From a bacterium (lineage in GTDB: Bacteria; Desulfobacterota; Binatia; Binatales; Binataceae), in NCBI GenBank assembly GCA_014896235.1, contig JADBKU010000004.1, forward strand, positions 1 through 64,000: a stretch of 64,000 nt of DNA, in the 5' to 3' direction. This document shows positions 33,223 through 41,155 of this stretch, in pieces. Position numbers and translations under genes: made by a program. Positions within the stretch are counted from its first letter, which is position 1; every line of letters begins with the position of its first letter. The notes beneath the pieces were generated by a model. That model had not been told where the DNA came from. It worked only from the letters and a program-made list of their open reading frames with translations, and ran no database searches.

Positions 33223-33249
33223 GGCGCGAGCCGAAAACCGGCCCGCGCC
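33223..33249 (-). terminator. Intrinsic terminator of the PHA operon
   Basis: On the minus strand the stem GGCGCGGGCCGG / CGGCTCGCGCC with a TTTT loop is followed by TTTTTG. It lies 27 bases after the phasin-like gene stop and is a textbook rho-independent terminator ending phaE-phaC-phasin. Confidence 0.85.
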
Positions 33250-33276
33250 AATCGCCACAATCGGAAGCGGAGGGGG

Positions 33277-33714
33277 TTAGTTGTTCGCCGGAACTTGCCA
33301 GAGGTTGCGGGCCGCAGTGGCCGAACGTTCGATCAACTTGCGCGCCAGATTGTGCTGCGCCTCGAACAGCGGAGCGAGCGGGGTTTCCTTGGCCCATCCG
33401 GTCGCTTTCTCCTGCAGTTCGAGCGCCTGGTGTGCGAACCGCTCGCTGGTCTCGATGTACCACGCGGCCGCTTTCTTGGCGCCTTCGAGCGAGAAGACCG
33501 ATTCACCCAACTTGCTGAACGCTTCAAACATGCCTTCGCGATTTTCCTTTTCCACTACGCCTAATCCTCCAATCCCTTTGCGGGAAGTCTTTTTTTGCGC
33601 GTCTTTGACGCTTTTTGCGGGCTTCTTCAATTTAACCACTCTCGGACCGGGAGCTTCGGCTGATTTGTCACTTGCGCGACAAAACAGGTCGAAGTTTGCG
33701 CGTATTCGCTTCAC
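33277..33714 (-). CDS. Phasin-like PHA granule protein
   Basis: A 145-residue helical protein. After a basic, lysine-rich head (about residues 25-50) comes an amphipathic region with GMFEAFSKLGESVFSLEGAKKAAAWYIETSERFAHQALELQE, typical of phasins that coat polyhydroxyalkanoate granules. Its GTG overlaps the phaC stop (GTGA), so it belongs to the PHA operon; an internal start would remove the basic head. A strong terminator follows. Phasins diverge quickly, so context carries much of this call. Confidence 0.75.
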   Translation of the reverse strand: MKRIRANFDLFCRASDKSAEAPGPRVVKLKKPAKSVKDAQKKTSRKGIGGLGVVEKENREGMFEAFSKLGESVFSLEGAKKAAAWYIETSERFAHQALELQEKATGWAKETPLAPLFEAQHNLARKLIERSATAARNLWQVPANN

Positions 33715-34787
33715 ATCGGCGGGTTATCGCGATCGGCAAGCCATCCCGCGATTTCCGGCCACATTTTCTTCAGCGCTCCGCCGCTGACCACCGCGCCGAT
33801 ATGTCCGGTCGGAAAAGTAAGATTCCGCTTGTCCGTCCCGCCGATCTTATCGAGCAGCGAGAGGCTGGAGTTCGGATGCACGACGTCGTCGTATTCGGCC
33901 ACCACGTTCAGCACCGGCATCTTGATTTGGCTCAAATCGACGCGGCGCCCGCCAACTTCAAACTCGCCTTTCGCGAGCTTGTTCGCCTTGAAGATTTCCG
34001 AGGTTAGCTCGCGAAAAATCCGGCCAGCCAGCGGCACGTCGCTCTGCATCCAACGCTCGAACAACTCGAACATCTCCGCATAGCCGTCGCGCTCGGCGTT
34101 GCGATACAGGCCCACGTACTTGTCGAGCGCGTGATGCATCGGCGCCATCGCGGTGAACATCGAATTCACCATCCACGCCGGACAGTTACCGTAAATTTTG
34201 GTAATCAGCTCGAAGCCGCGATCGTCGATCCGATCCATCAAATTGTAGATCGCCAAATCGCGCGAACCCATGTCGTACGGAGTGGTCAGCGTGACCAGAT
34301 TTTTGACCTTCTCCGGATGAAGCGCCGTGTAGAGCAGGCTCAGCAGCGCGCCGAAGCAATAGCCAATGATGTTGACTTGATCGATGTCTTCGGCGATTTG
34401 CACCGCGCGGACGGCATTGTCCAGATCCTGGTTGACATAGGCGTCGAAGCCGCGCCATGCGTCGGCGCGAGTCGGCGGCTGCCAGTCGATCAGATAAACG
34501 TCGAAGCCGCGCTTGAGCAGGATTTCGATCACGCTCTTGCCGGGCTGCAGATCGAGCACAAAGGGCCGCTTGATCAGCGCATAGACCAGCACGATGGGCG
34601 TCACGTGAATGCGGTTGGGCGCGCGATAGTGCCGCAGGCTGACCTTGCCGCCTTCGTAGATGACCTTGTAGGGCGTGACCGGCGGCGGATCCAGCGCCAC
34701 CTGCGAGCCGAAGCCCCGGCCAATCGAATCCAGCGTACGGACCGCGCCGTCGAGCCAATAACCAGCGATATCGTTAAAGAGCGACAC
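33711..34787 (-). CDS. phaC: Class III poly(R)-hydroxyalkanoate synthase subunit PhaC
   Basis: PhaC polymerises (R)-hydroxyacyl-CoA into storage polyester. Its 358 residues match the short class III/IV type. The nucleophile is Cys in the lipase-like box GYCFGAL near residue 148; the catalytic Asp is likely in EYDDVVHP and the His in PTGHIGAVVSG. Class III enzymes need a PhaE partner, found here immediately upstream with a 14-base overlap. The start is GTG. Confidence 0.95.
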   Translation of the reverse strand: MSLFNDIAGYWLDGAVRTLDSIGRGFGSQVALDPPPVTPYKVIYEGGKVSLRHYRAPNRIHVTPIVLVYALIKRPFVLDLQPGKSVIEILLKRGFDVYLIDWQPPTRADAWRGFDAYVNQDLDNAVRAVQIAEDIDQVNIIGYCFGALLSLLYTALHPEKVKNLVTLTTPYDMGSRDLAIYNLMDRIDDRGFELITKIYGNCPAWMVNSMFTAMAPMHHALDKYVGLYRNAERDGYAEMFELFERWMQSDVPLAGRIFRELTSEIFKANKLAKGEFEVGGRRVDLSQIKMPVLNVVAEYDDVVHPNSSLSLLDKIGGTDKRNLTFPTGHIGAVVSGGALKKMWPEIAGWLADRDNPPM

Positions 34788-35382
34788 TCTTCTTGCCCCC
34801 CTTGCGGCTGCCGCGGACGCGCGGCTGTTCCGGACGGTATCCGTTCCAAATCATCGCGGCGGCGGCGTTCTGGGCCTCCGCGCTGCGCGCCGCGGCATAG
34901 TCGTCGGCGGCGGCCAGTTCGTCTTCCGCATCGCCGTTCCTAAGCTCTTCGCCGAGCGCGCGGACTTCGCTCCGCAGCGCTTTCACTTCGTCGCGAAGCG
35001 CCGTGACCGCGCTCTCGGTCGGCAGGCCAATCGCGGGCCAGAGGTTGCCGAAAACCGCCGAGGCGGCCGCATCGACCACCCGCTGCACGCGCAGCGCCGC
35101 GCCGATACTCCGGCCGACCACTTCGCCAAAGACGCGATTGCTATACAGACCGTTCGCGGTTTCGTTAGCCAGGCTTATCCAGGCGTCGTAGGCCTTCCAT
35201 CCGGTCTGACGCAGCGCCTCGCGGTCGCCGTTGCCGAGCAAGCTCTTCGCCGCGGCGGTCGGCAATTCGACCGAGAGAACCCCAACCAGTTTTGTTATTT
35301 CGTCGAGCATCGGATTGTTTTTCTCGCCCATCGCCTTGACCTCGCTGCTTACGGAGGACTTCTTTACAGCTTTTTCCTTCAT
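34774..35382 (-). CDS. phaE: Class III PHA synthase subunit PhaE
   Basis: A 202-residue, mostly helical protein with KAYDAWISLANETANGLYSNRVFGEVVGR and a coiled-coil stretch (ALRDEVKALRSEVRALGEELR, about residues 125-150), ending in a basic tail. PhaE is the poorly conserved partner subunit of class III synthases. It is shorter than typical PhaE (about 300-360 residues). The gene overlaps phaC by 14 bases and is divergent from a Crp-family gene. An ATG at 35331 with a better ribosome-binding site is an alternative start. Confidence 0.8.
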   Translation of the reverse strand: MKEKAVKKSSVSSEVKAMGEKNNPMLDEITKLVGVLSVELPTAAAKSLLGNGDREALRQTGWKAYDAWISLANETANGLYSNRVFGEVVGRSIGAALRVQRVVDAAASAVFGNLWPAIGLPTESAVTALRDEVKALRSEVRALGEELRNGDAEDELAAADDYAAARSAEAQNAAAAMIWNGYRPEQPRVRGSRKGGKKSVAL

Positions 35383-35443
35383 CTTGATGATGAGAAGTTT
35401 AATTGATGTCTCGACTCTATCAACAATTAGTTAACCTTAACTC

Positions 35444-35459
35444 TGTCGCGGGCGCGACC
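35444..35459. promoter_or_regulatory. Crp/Fnr-family-type dyad, upstream copy
   Basis: TGTCG-N6-CGACC matches the second dyad in this region at nine of ten arm positions. The five-base arms separated by six bases is the spacing Crp/Fnr-family dimers use. It lies about 70 bases before phaE on the minus strand, next to a small palindrome GTTAA-CC-TTAAC (35430-35441). Confidence 0.6.
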
Positions 35460-35494
35460 AAATCCGCCGATCGCCCGGGCAATACCTGCTGAAT

Positions 35495-35510
35495 TGTCGC
35501 CTTGGCGACA
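35495..35510. promoter_or_regulatory. Crp/Fnr-family-type dyad, downstream copy (perfect)
   Basis: TGTCG-CCTTGG-CGACA is a perfect dyad, extended by T and A to eight-base arms (35494-35511). It lies centred 36 bases before the GTG of the Crp-family gene. The arm sequence is very close to the site known for CooA (TGTCA/G-N6-CGACA). Autoregulation and control of the PHA operon are inferred. Confidence 0.7.
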
Positions 35511-35538
35511 ACCCGCCCGGCTGTGCTAGGAAGCATCT

Positions 35539-36291
35539 GTGTCGCCAAAACCAGGAATCGACGGGAAAGCGTTGGGCCGGCTGCGCAATTTGGCGTGGTT
35601 AAGCCCGGATCAGCTGCAAGGACTTGCGCAAAGCCTTGTTCCGCAAAAAATCAAACGTCACGATACGATATTCTTCGAGGGCGAAAGCGCTAATCGCGTC
35701 TTCGTGTTGCTCTCGGGCGTGGCGAAACTTTCGTTTCTCCATCGCGAGGAACGAGTACTGGTGGGACTGGTGGGGCCGGGCGAAGTGTTCGGCGTATCCT
35801 CGCTGTTACCGCGCGTGACGAGGCCTTTTCGCTGCGACGCGTTCAGCGACTGCACAATCGGCGTGGTGCGGCCCGAGACTTTCGTCGGACTGGTGCTGGG
35901 CGTGCCGCTGGAGCGCTTCAGCCGCACGCTTGAAATCACGGTCGGGCGATGGTGGATGATGCTGCAGCGCTACACCAACTTTGTTGGGCTTAGCGTACGC
36001 GAGCGCCTGGCCGGAGCGCTGCTGGAATTGACCGCGAAATTCGGCGTCGAAGACGCGCGCGGGACTTTGCTCACACTCAAACTGACCCACGCGGACTTGG
36101 CCGAATTGGTCGGCGCATCGCGCCAGCGCACGACCGAACAGCTCAATGAATTCGAGGACGAAGGCATAATCATCCGCGACGGACGGCGCTTGATCATCGT
36201 GCCGGAACAATTGCGCGCATTGATCGAGGCGCCCACCAACGAACCGGCCCGGCCGCCTGACGACGGCGCCGGACAGAACCGCCGGAACTGA
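35539..36291 (+). CDS. Crp/Fnr-family transcriptional regulator
   Basis: A 250-residue regulator: cyclic-nucleotide-binding-like barrel (about residues 20-130, FVLLSGVAKLSFLHREERVLVGLVGPGEVFGVSSLL), long dimer helix, and a C-terminal winged helix with LTHADLAELVGASRQRTTEQLNEFEDEG. The SRQ at the start of the recognition helix is shared with CooA. The CooA haem ligands (Cys and His in the equivalent of VFGVSSLL) and Fnr cluster cysteines are absent, so the signal is unknown. The GTG start has AGGA nine bases upstream. Two dyads of matching type precede it. Confidence 0.9.
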   Translation: MSPKPGIDGKALGRLRNLAWLSPDQLQGLAQSLVPQKIKRHDTIFFEGESANRVFVLLSGVAKLSFLHREERVLVGLVGPGEVFGVSSLLPRVTRPFRCDAFSDCTIGVVRPETFVGLVLGVPLERFSRTLEITVGRWWMMLQRYTNFVGLSVRERLAGALLELTAKFGVEDARGTLLTLKLTHADLAELVGASRQRTTEQLNEFEDEGIIIRDGRRLIIVPEQLRALIEAPTNEPARPPDDGAGQNRRN

Positions 36292-36321
36292 ACGGCACGA
36301 ACCAATCGGAGCGATCAAACG

Positions 36322-37158
36322 TTGCCAGGACAAAACGTCTTTTACCAAGCCAACGGCCTCAAACTGCACTACCTGGATTTCGGAAACACGGGCGCGCCAA
36401 CGCTGGTGTGCATCCACGGATTGAGCGGCAATGCGCACAATTTCGACGCGCTCGCGCCGCATCTGACGGACCGCTACCACGTGATTTCCGTGGACGTGCG
36501 CGGACGCGGCGACAGCGCATGGGGACCGCCGAGCGAATATGCGCCACCGTTTTATGTCAAGGACTTGGACGCGCTGCTGAACACGCTCGGCGTATCGCGG
36601 GTTACGCTGGTCGGCACCTCGATGGGCGGCATCATCTCCATGATCTTCGCCGGCGGCTATCCGGAGCGGGTCGAGAAATTGGTCTTGAACGATATCGGTC
36701 CCGAAATCGATCCGGTCGGACTCAAGCGGATCACCGACTATTTCACGACGGCGCAGAACGAATTCAACGATCTGGACGAAGTCGCCGCCTACTATCGCAA
36801 GAACTATCCGTTCCTCGCCAAGACGCCGCAGCCGGAGTTGATCGAGTTCGTGCGATGGGCGGTCAAGCCGAACGGACGGGGTAAGCTGGTCTGGAAGATC
36901 GATCCCGCGGTCCGGAATATCCCGCGTTCCGGCAGCGAAGCGCGCCCGATGGACCTGTGGGTGCCGTTCGCGCGCATCGCCGCGCAGATGCTGGTCGTAC
37001 GCGGCGCGGAAAGCGACATCCTTTCCGCCGAGACCGCGGCCCGGATGGGCCGTGTCCTGCGCGGCACGCGCATCGCCGAGGTTCCGGGCGTGGGACACGC
37101 GCCAACGCTGACCGAGCCGGAGGCGCTCGCCGCAATCCGCGATTTCCTGCTGAACTGA
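36322..37158 (+). CDS. Alpha/beta hydrolase
   Basis: A 278-residue hydrolase: HGLSGNAHNFDALAPHL (oxyanion hole), DVRGRGDSAWGP, nucleophile elbow GTSMGGIISMIF near residue 100, acid in RGAESDILS and histidine in GVGHAPTLTEPE. The start appears to be TTG at 36322 and lies 30 bases after the Crp-family gene stop on the same strand, so the two may be cotranscribed. A PHA-related depolymerase or thioesterase role is conceivable but unsupported by a specific motif. Confidence 0.87.
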   Translation: MPGQNVFYQANGLKLHYLDFGNTGAPTLVCIHGLSGNAHNFDALAPHLTDRYHVISVDVRGRGDSAWGPPSEYAPPFYVKDLDALLNTLGVSRVTLVGTSMGGIISMIFAGGYPERVEKLVLNDIGPEIDPVGLKRITDYFTTAQNEFNDLDEVAAYYRKNYPFLAKTPQPELIEFVRWAVKPNGRGKLVWKIDPAVRNIPRSGSEARPMDLWVPFARIAAQMLVVRGAESDILSAETAARMGRVLRGTRIAEVPGVGHAPTLTEPEALAAIRDFLLN

Positions 37159-37180
37159 ACGGCCGATCCGATACGCGCGC

Positions 37181-37219
37181 GGCGCGATAGGCGCGACAAG
37201 TGACCGCGCCTATCGCGCC
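37181..37219. terminator. Long GC-rich hairpin between convergent genes
   Basis: GGCGCGATAGGCGCG (37181-37195) and its exact complement (37205-37219) form a perfect 15-base-pair stem with a nine-base loop. It lies 22 bases after the hydrolase stop and 28 bases past the facing alcohol dehydrogenase stop. There is no T-run, so it is a hairpin barrier or a rho-dependent stop more than a classical terminator. Confidence 0.6.
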
Positions 37220-37247
37220 GGGCCGGCTTCGCGCAACGCACCTGCGA

Positions 37248-38260
37248 TCAGTGCGGAAATTCAACGATCACTTTGGCGCGTCCGCCCGGTTTTCGCAGCG
37301 CTTCGAACATCTCCGGCACTTGATCGACGCTGATGACGTCGGTGACCATCGGTTGCGGCTTGATTCGGCCGCTTGAAAGCGCCGCGATCGTCTCGTCGAA
37401 ATCCGGCGGATCGTAGCCCAGCACGAAATTGACGCTGACTTCCTTGAAGATGCATTTAAGCGGCGTGATCTGATCCGGCTCCATGCATACGCCGACCACA
37501 ACCACCTGGCCGCGGGGGCGCACCATTTCGATCGCGTTATCCAGCGTACCTTTCACTCCGATGCACTCGAAGACCGTCGCCGGGCTCTCGCCGGTCATCT
37601 CACGCACATGGACGGCGGGATCCTTTTCTTTCGGATTCACTACCACATCGGCGCCCAGTTTCCGCGCCAGTTCCGCACGGCCCTCGGCGAGTTCCGAAAC
37701 CACGACGGTCGCGCCTTTGCCTTTCGCCCATGAGCCGGCCAGGCCGATCGGCCGGCGCCCATCACGACTGCTACATCGCCGGCACGGATTCCGGAGCGCT
37801 TGACCGCATGCAATCCGACCGACAACGGTTCGACCATCGCGCCGTCGCGCGACGAGACATTGTCGGGCAGCTTGAACAGGCTCTGCGCGCCGCACGCGAC
37901 GAATTCGGCATAGGCGCCCGGCAATTGGCCAAGGCCGAGACCCTGCAGCTTGTGGCAATGAATCTCCATCCCCCGCTTGCAGCGATCGCATTCGCCGCAT
38001 GAGTTGAAGGGCAGCGCCGAAACGCGATCGCCCAGCTTGAATCCGCTCACCCCCGCTCCGATCTCGTGCACCTCGCCGCAAAATTCGTGGCCCATGATCG
38101 TGTCGGGCGGCATGCCGAAGCCGTATTGCACGGCGTGAAGATCGGAACCGCAGATGCCGCAGGCGTGGACTTTCAGCACGACCTCGCCCGGCTTCGCCTG
38201 AGGCTTGGGCGCGTCGATCACGGCCATTTCGTTGGGCCGCTTGTAAACCGCGACTTTCAT
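37248..38260 (-). pseudogene. Zinc-dependent alcohol dehydrogenase, broken by a one-base frameshift
   Basis: Two overlapping frames together make one medium-chain dehydrogenase. The first (38260 to about 37,750) has the catalytic zinc ligands in CGICGSDLH and GHEFCGEV, and the structural zinc set CGECDRCKRGMEIHC. It loses frame at VVMGAG, where the expected continuation is PIGLAG. The second frame resumes with IGLAGSWAKGKGATVVVSE and continues to the normal C-terminus. Adding one C after GGC near 37,751 restores the canonical GAGPIGLAG NAD loop. This is either a sequencing/assembly error in GGCC(C) or a recent null mutation; the remaining codons look intact. Confidence 0.85.
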
Positions 38261-38288
38261 CGTGAATCCCTTTGTGTCGGCCGCGGCT

Positions 38289-38690
38289 CTACGCCGCAGC
38301 GGATTTGCCCTGTTGAATCAGTTCGATTTTGTAGCCATTCGGATCTTCAATAAAGGCTATTTCAGGGCCGCCGAACTTCATCGGACCCGGTTCGCGCACG
38401 ACCTTGACGCCACGCCGCTTCAGCGTGTCGCAGGTCGCATAAATATCATCGACGCCGACCGCGAGATGCCCGAACGCCGTGCCGATATCGTAGCTGGACG
38501 TGTCCCAGTTGTGAGTCAACTCGATGACCGTCTGATTGCGTTCGTCGCCGTATCCGACAAAGGCCAGCGTGAAGCGGCCGTTCGGATAATCATGCTTGCG
38601 CAGCAACGTCATGCCCATCGCGTCGCAATAGAATTTCAGCGATTCGTCCAGATTGTTGACGCGAATCATCGTATGCAGCAGGCGCATCAT
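38289..38690 (-). CDS. gloA: Lactoylglutathione lyase (glyoxalase I)
   Basis: GloA isomerises the methylglyoxal-glutathione adduct. The 133-residue protein shows both half-domains: LLHTMIRVNNLDESLKFYCD at the start with the first metal His, then TVIELTHNWD (Glu), FGHLAVGVDD (His) and NGYKIELIQ (Glu), which together form the metal site. The length is normal. The gene begins four bases after a UPF0175-like gene. Confidence 0.93.
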   Translation of the reverse strand: MMRLLHTMIRVNNLDESLKFYCDAMGMTLLRKHDYPNGRFTLAFVGYGDERNQTVIELTHNWDTSSYDIGTAFGHLAVGVDDIYATCDTLKRRGVKVVREPGPMKFGGPEIAFIEDPNGYKIELIQQGKSAAA

Positions 38691-38693
38691 GGT

Positions 38694-38978
38694 TCAGTTC
38701 TCCCCGCGGCTGGTCTGCGCTCCGCGCGCGGCGACAAGCCGGCCCAGCTCGCCTTTGATTTGGTCGAATTGCTTTTCGGTCGGAACGATTCCCGCCCGCT
38801 CCATCATCGCGACCAGTTCCCAGCGCTCGACGCCGAGCATCCGGACGGCTTCGTGCTCGTGCAGGCGGCGCGCGCGCAATAATTCGAGCGCCGCGAACTC
38901 GCGCACGCGCGCCGCGAAATCTTCCGCGCGGAACTCGTCGTCGAAGACGCCGGGCGGTATGTCGAGATCGATTCGCAT
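38694..38978 (-). CDS. UPF0175-like small protein
   Basis: A 94-residue protein with LELLRARRLHEHEAVRMLGVERWELVAMMERAGIVP, which matches the UPF0175 pattern of a helix, a short helix-turn-helix-like unit and a tryptophan. UPF0175 proteins are often antitoxin-like partners of PIN-type toxins. No toxin gene lies next to it here; gloA follows after three bases. The role is therefore open, and it may regulate gloA or be an orphan. Confidence 0.6.
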   Translation of the reverse strand: MRIDLDIPPGVFDDEFRAEDFAARVREFAALELLRARRLHEHEAVRMLGVERWELVAMMERAGIVPTEKQFDQIKGELGRLVAARGAQTSRGEN

Positions 38979-39172
38979 AAGGAGTGCACGGATTTTCGCA
39001 TACCTTGGCGCGCGGTCAAGCCCGATTCAACGCGCGCGCCGGCATCAGATTGTTCGTGGCGCTTTGGTTTCATCATGCTACAATTCGCGAAAACAGGCGG
39101 CGCCGGATTGGGGCGACGGGCGTAGCAACGCGCGCGCGGCGCGGGCCGGCAGCCGGAAATCGGGAGTCATCG

Positions 39173-40372
39173 ATGGATTTCAAATACAGCGCGGAAGCGG
39201 AGGCCTTCCGGCGCGAATTCCGCACTTGGCTTGAAGCGAACATGCCAAAGCGCCGCTCGGAGAACGACGAAGAACCGGGCAGCGATTTCGTTCGCACTAA
39301 TGAGGACGATTGGCAATTCAGCCTAGCCTGGCATCGCAAGATGCACGCGGGCGGCTGGGTGGGCGTCAACTGGCCGAAAGAGTACGGCGGCCGCGGCGCG
39401 ACACTGGAGCAGATGGTCGTTTACAACGAAGAGCTGGTGCGCGCGCACGCTCCGGGAATCGTCAACGGCCTCGGCATCATGCTGGTCGGCCCGACGTTGA
39501 TTCATTGGGGCACCGAGGAGCAGAAGAAGCGCTTCGTGCCGAAAATTCTGTCGGCGGACGAAATCTGGTGCCAGGGCTATTCCGAACCCGGCGCCGGATC
39601 GGACGTGGCGTCGCTGAAAACCCGCGCGATCGAAGAAGGCGATTATTTCATCGTCAACGGGCAGAAGGTGTGGACGTCCGGCGCGGACCGCGCCGACTGG
39701 TGCATCCTGCTGGTTCGCACCGATCCGGACGCGCCCAAACATAAGGGCATCAGCTACTTGCTCGTCGATATGCACAGTCCAGGCGTGACGGTGCGCCCGC
39801 TGGTCCAGATGACGGGCGAAAAGGGCTTCAATGAGGTTTTCTTCGAGGACGTGCGCGTGCCGAAGAAAAACCTCGTCGGCGAAAAAAATCAGGGATGGCA
39901 GGTGGCCGTGACCACCCTGATGTTCGAACGAACGTCGATCGCGGCGATGCGCGACATGATGAGCCCGGTGCGGCAGTTGACGCGCCTCGCCCAATCGATT
40001 CGCCGCAACGGCGGCTCCGCGTGGGATGACAGCGGCGTGCGCCAGCGTATCGCGGGATTCGCCTGTGAAGCGCAGGCGCTCCGCTACAGCAATCTGCGCC
40101 AGTTGACGCGCCGGCTCAAAGGCCTGCCGCCGGGTCCGGAGGGATCGGCAGGCAAGCTGGTCGTAAGCGATTTGAATTTGCGCATGGCGAAATTCGCGAT
40201 GGAACTGCTCGGGCCATACAGCCAGTTCGAGCACGGCGCGGCGATGGCGATGGACGGCGGGCGCTGGTCGTACCGGATGCTCTCGGCGCGCGCGCTCACG
40301 ATCGCCGGCGGGACCAGCGAAATCCAGCACAACATTATCGGCGAGCGCGTGCTCGGCCTGCCCAAAGGCTGA
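39173..40372 (+). CDS. Acyl-CoA dehydrogenase family protein (copy 1)
   Basis: From the ATG at 39173 (GGGAG eight bases upstream) the protein is 399 residues. It has the FAD/substrate region WCQGYSEPGAGSDVASLKT, the strand-rich middle domain NGQKVWTSGADRADW, and the C-terminal helical domain ending in GGTSEIQHNIIGERVLGLPKG. It oxidises an acyl-CoA at alpha-beta; chain length is not predictable. A closely similar paralogue lies at 42029-43213 on the same strand. A strong hairpin follows. Confidence 0.92.
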   Translation: MDFKYSAEAEAFRREFRTWLEANMPKRRSENDEEPGSDFVRTNEDDWQFSLAWHRKMHAGGWVGVNWPKEYGGRGATLEQMVVYNEELVRAHAPGIVNGLGIMLVGPTLIHWGTEEQKKRFVPKILSADEIWCQGYSEPGAGSDVASLKTRAIEEGDYFIVNGQKVWTSGADRADWCILLVRTDPDAPKHKGISYLLVDMHSPGVTVRPLVQMTGEKGFNEVFFEDVRVPKKNLVGEKNQGWQVAVTTLMFERTSIAAMRDMMSPVRQLTRLAQSIRRNGGSAWDDSGVRQRIAGFACEAQALRYSNLRQLTRRLKGLPPGPEGSAGKLVVSDLNLRMAKFAMELLGPYSQFEHGAAMAMDGGRWSYRMLSARALTIAGGTSEIQHNIIGERVLGLPKG

Positions 40373-40396
40373 GCTGACGGGAGTGGCGAAGATGCG

Positions 40397-40421
40397 CGGG
40401 TCGGCCAAGCTGGCCGACCCG
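40397..40421. terminator. Strong hairpin between convergent acyl-CoA dehydrogenase and molybdoenzyme genes
   Basis: CGGGTCGGCCA and its exact complement form an 11-base-pair stem with an AGC loop. It starts 25 bases after the dehydrogenase stop and is followed by a short T/C-rich stretch (TTCTTCC). It probably ends transcription from both sides. Confidence 0.7.
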
Positions 40422-40462
40422 TTCTTCCGGCCGTTAGCGACGCTTCGGACCGGCCCGCCGCG

Positions 40463-41155
40463 TCATACGCCGGCGAACCAGTCGTAACCCTGATTTTCCC
40501 AATAACCCCCGCTATTATCCGACAGGAAATTCACTTCGGCGAGATATTTGCACATCTTGTAGCCCAGCTTGACGGCGGAATAGACGCGCAGCGGCGCGCC
40601 GTGGCCGGAGGTCAGCGGATGGCCGTTCATGCCCCATGCGAGCAACGTCTGCGGATGCATCGCGCTGGCGAGGTCCCAACATGACCAGTAGCCGGAATCG
40701 AAGGAACGAAACTCGACGTAGCGCACGTCCGGCTTGATTCCCACCACTTTCGCCAAATCGCTTACGCGAATCCCTTGCCACGACGCAACCGCGGACCATC
40801 CTTCGACGCAATGATGCCGCACGCGCATCGAAGTCCGCGTCATCGCCTGAAGCTCGGCGAGCGTGAACCGCCCGGGCCGCTCGACAAGGCCGCCGACCGT
40901 CAGAAACCAGTTCGGCGGTACGTCGGGCGCTTCGTCCGAAATATAATATTCGGGAAAATCATCCTCAGGCGTCGTCGCGGATTCAGGCAGCTCCGGCGCC
41001 AGCCGGGATGACGAGAAAATTGCCGCCTCGAAGCCGGCGTTCCAGTCCTTCATCGCGCGCAGGAACGAAGTCACCGGACGGCTGTCGCATCCGGCAAGAA
41101 TCGACGCCGCGGCGGCGCCCGCCACGAAGCGGCGGCGTGAAATCCGGCTATTCAC
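40463..41155 (-). CDS. Sulfite-oxidase-fold molybdopterin oxidoreductase, Tat-exported
   Basis: Starting at the GTG at 41155 (GGAGG six bases upstream) the product is about 230 residues. The N-terminus SRRRFVAGAAAASILAGC combines a twin-arginine-like motif with a lipobox-like LAGC, so it may be a Tat-exported lipoprotein. The molybdenum-binding cysteine is in RHHCVEGWS near residue 118, followed by LLAWGMNGHPLTSGHGAPLRV, typical of the sulfite oxidase/MsrP fold. The start overlaps the cytochrome b stop. Substrate is unknown; MsrP-like methionine sulfoxide reduction or sulfite oxidation are options. Confidence 0.85.
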   Translation of the reverse strand: MNSRISRRRFVAGAAAASILAGCDSRPVTSFLRAMKDWNAGFEAAIFSSSRLAPELPESATTPEDDFPEYYISDEAPDVPPNWFLTVGGLVERPGRFTLAELQAMTRTSMRVRHHCVEGWSAVASWQGIRVSDLAKVVGIKPDVRYVEFRSFDSGYWSCWDLASAMHPQTLLAWGMNGHPLTSGHGAPLRVYSAVKLGYKMCKYLAEVNFLSDNSGGYWENQGYDWFAGV

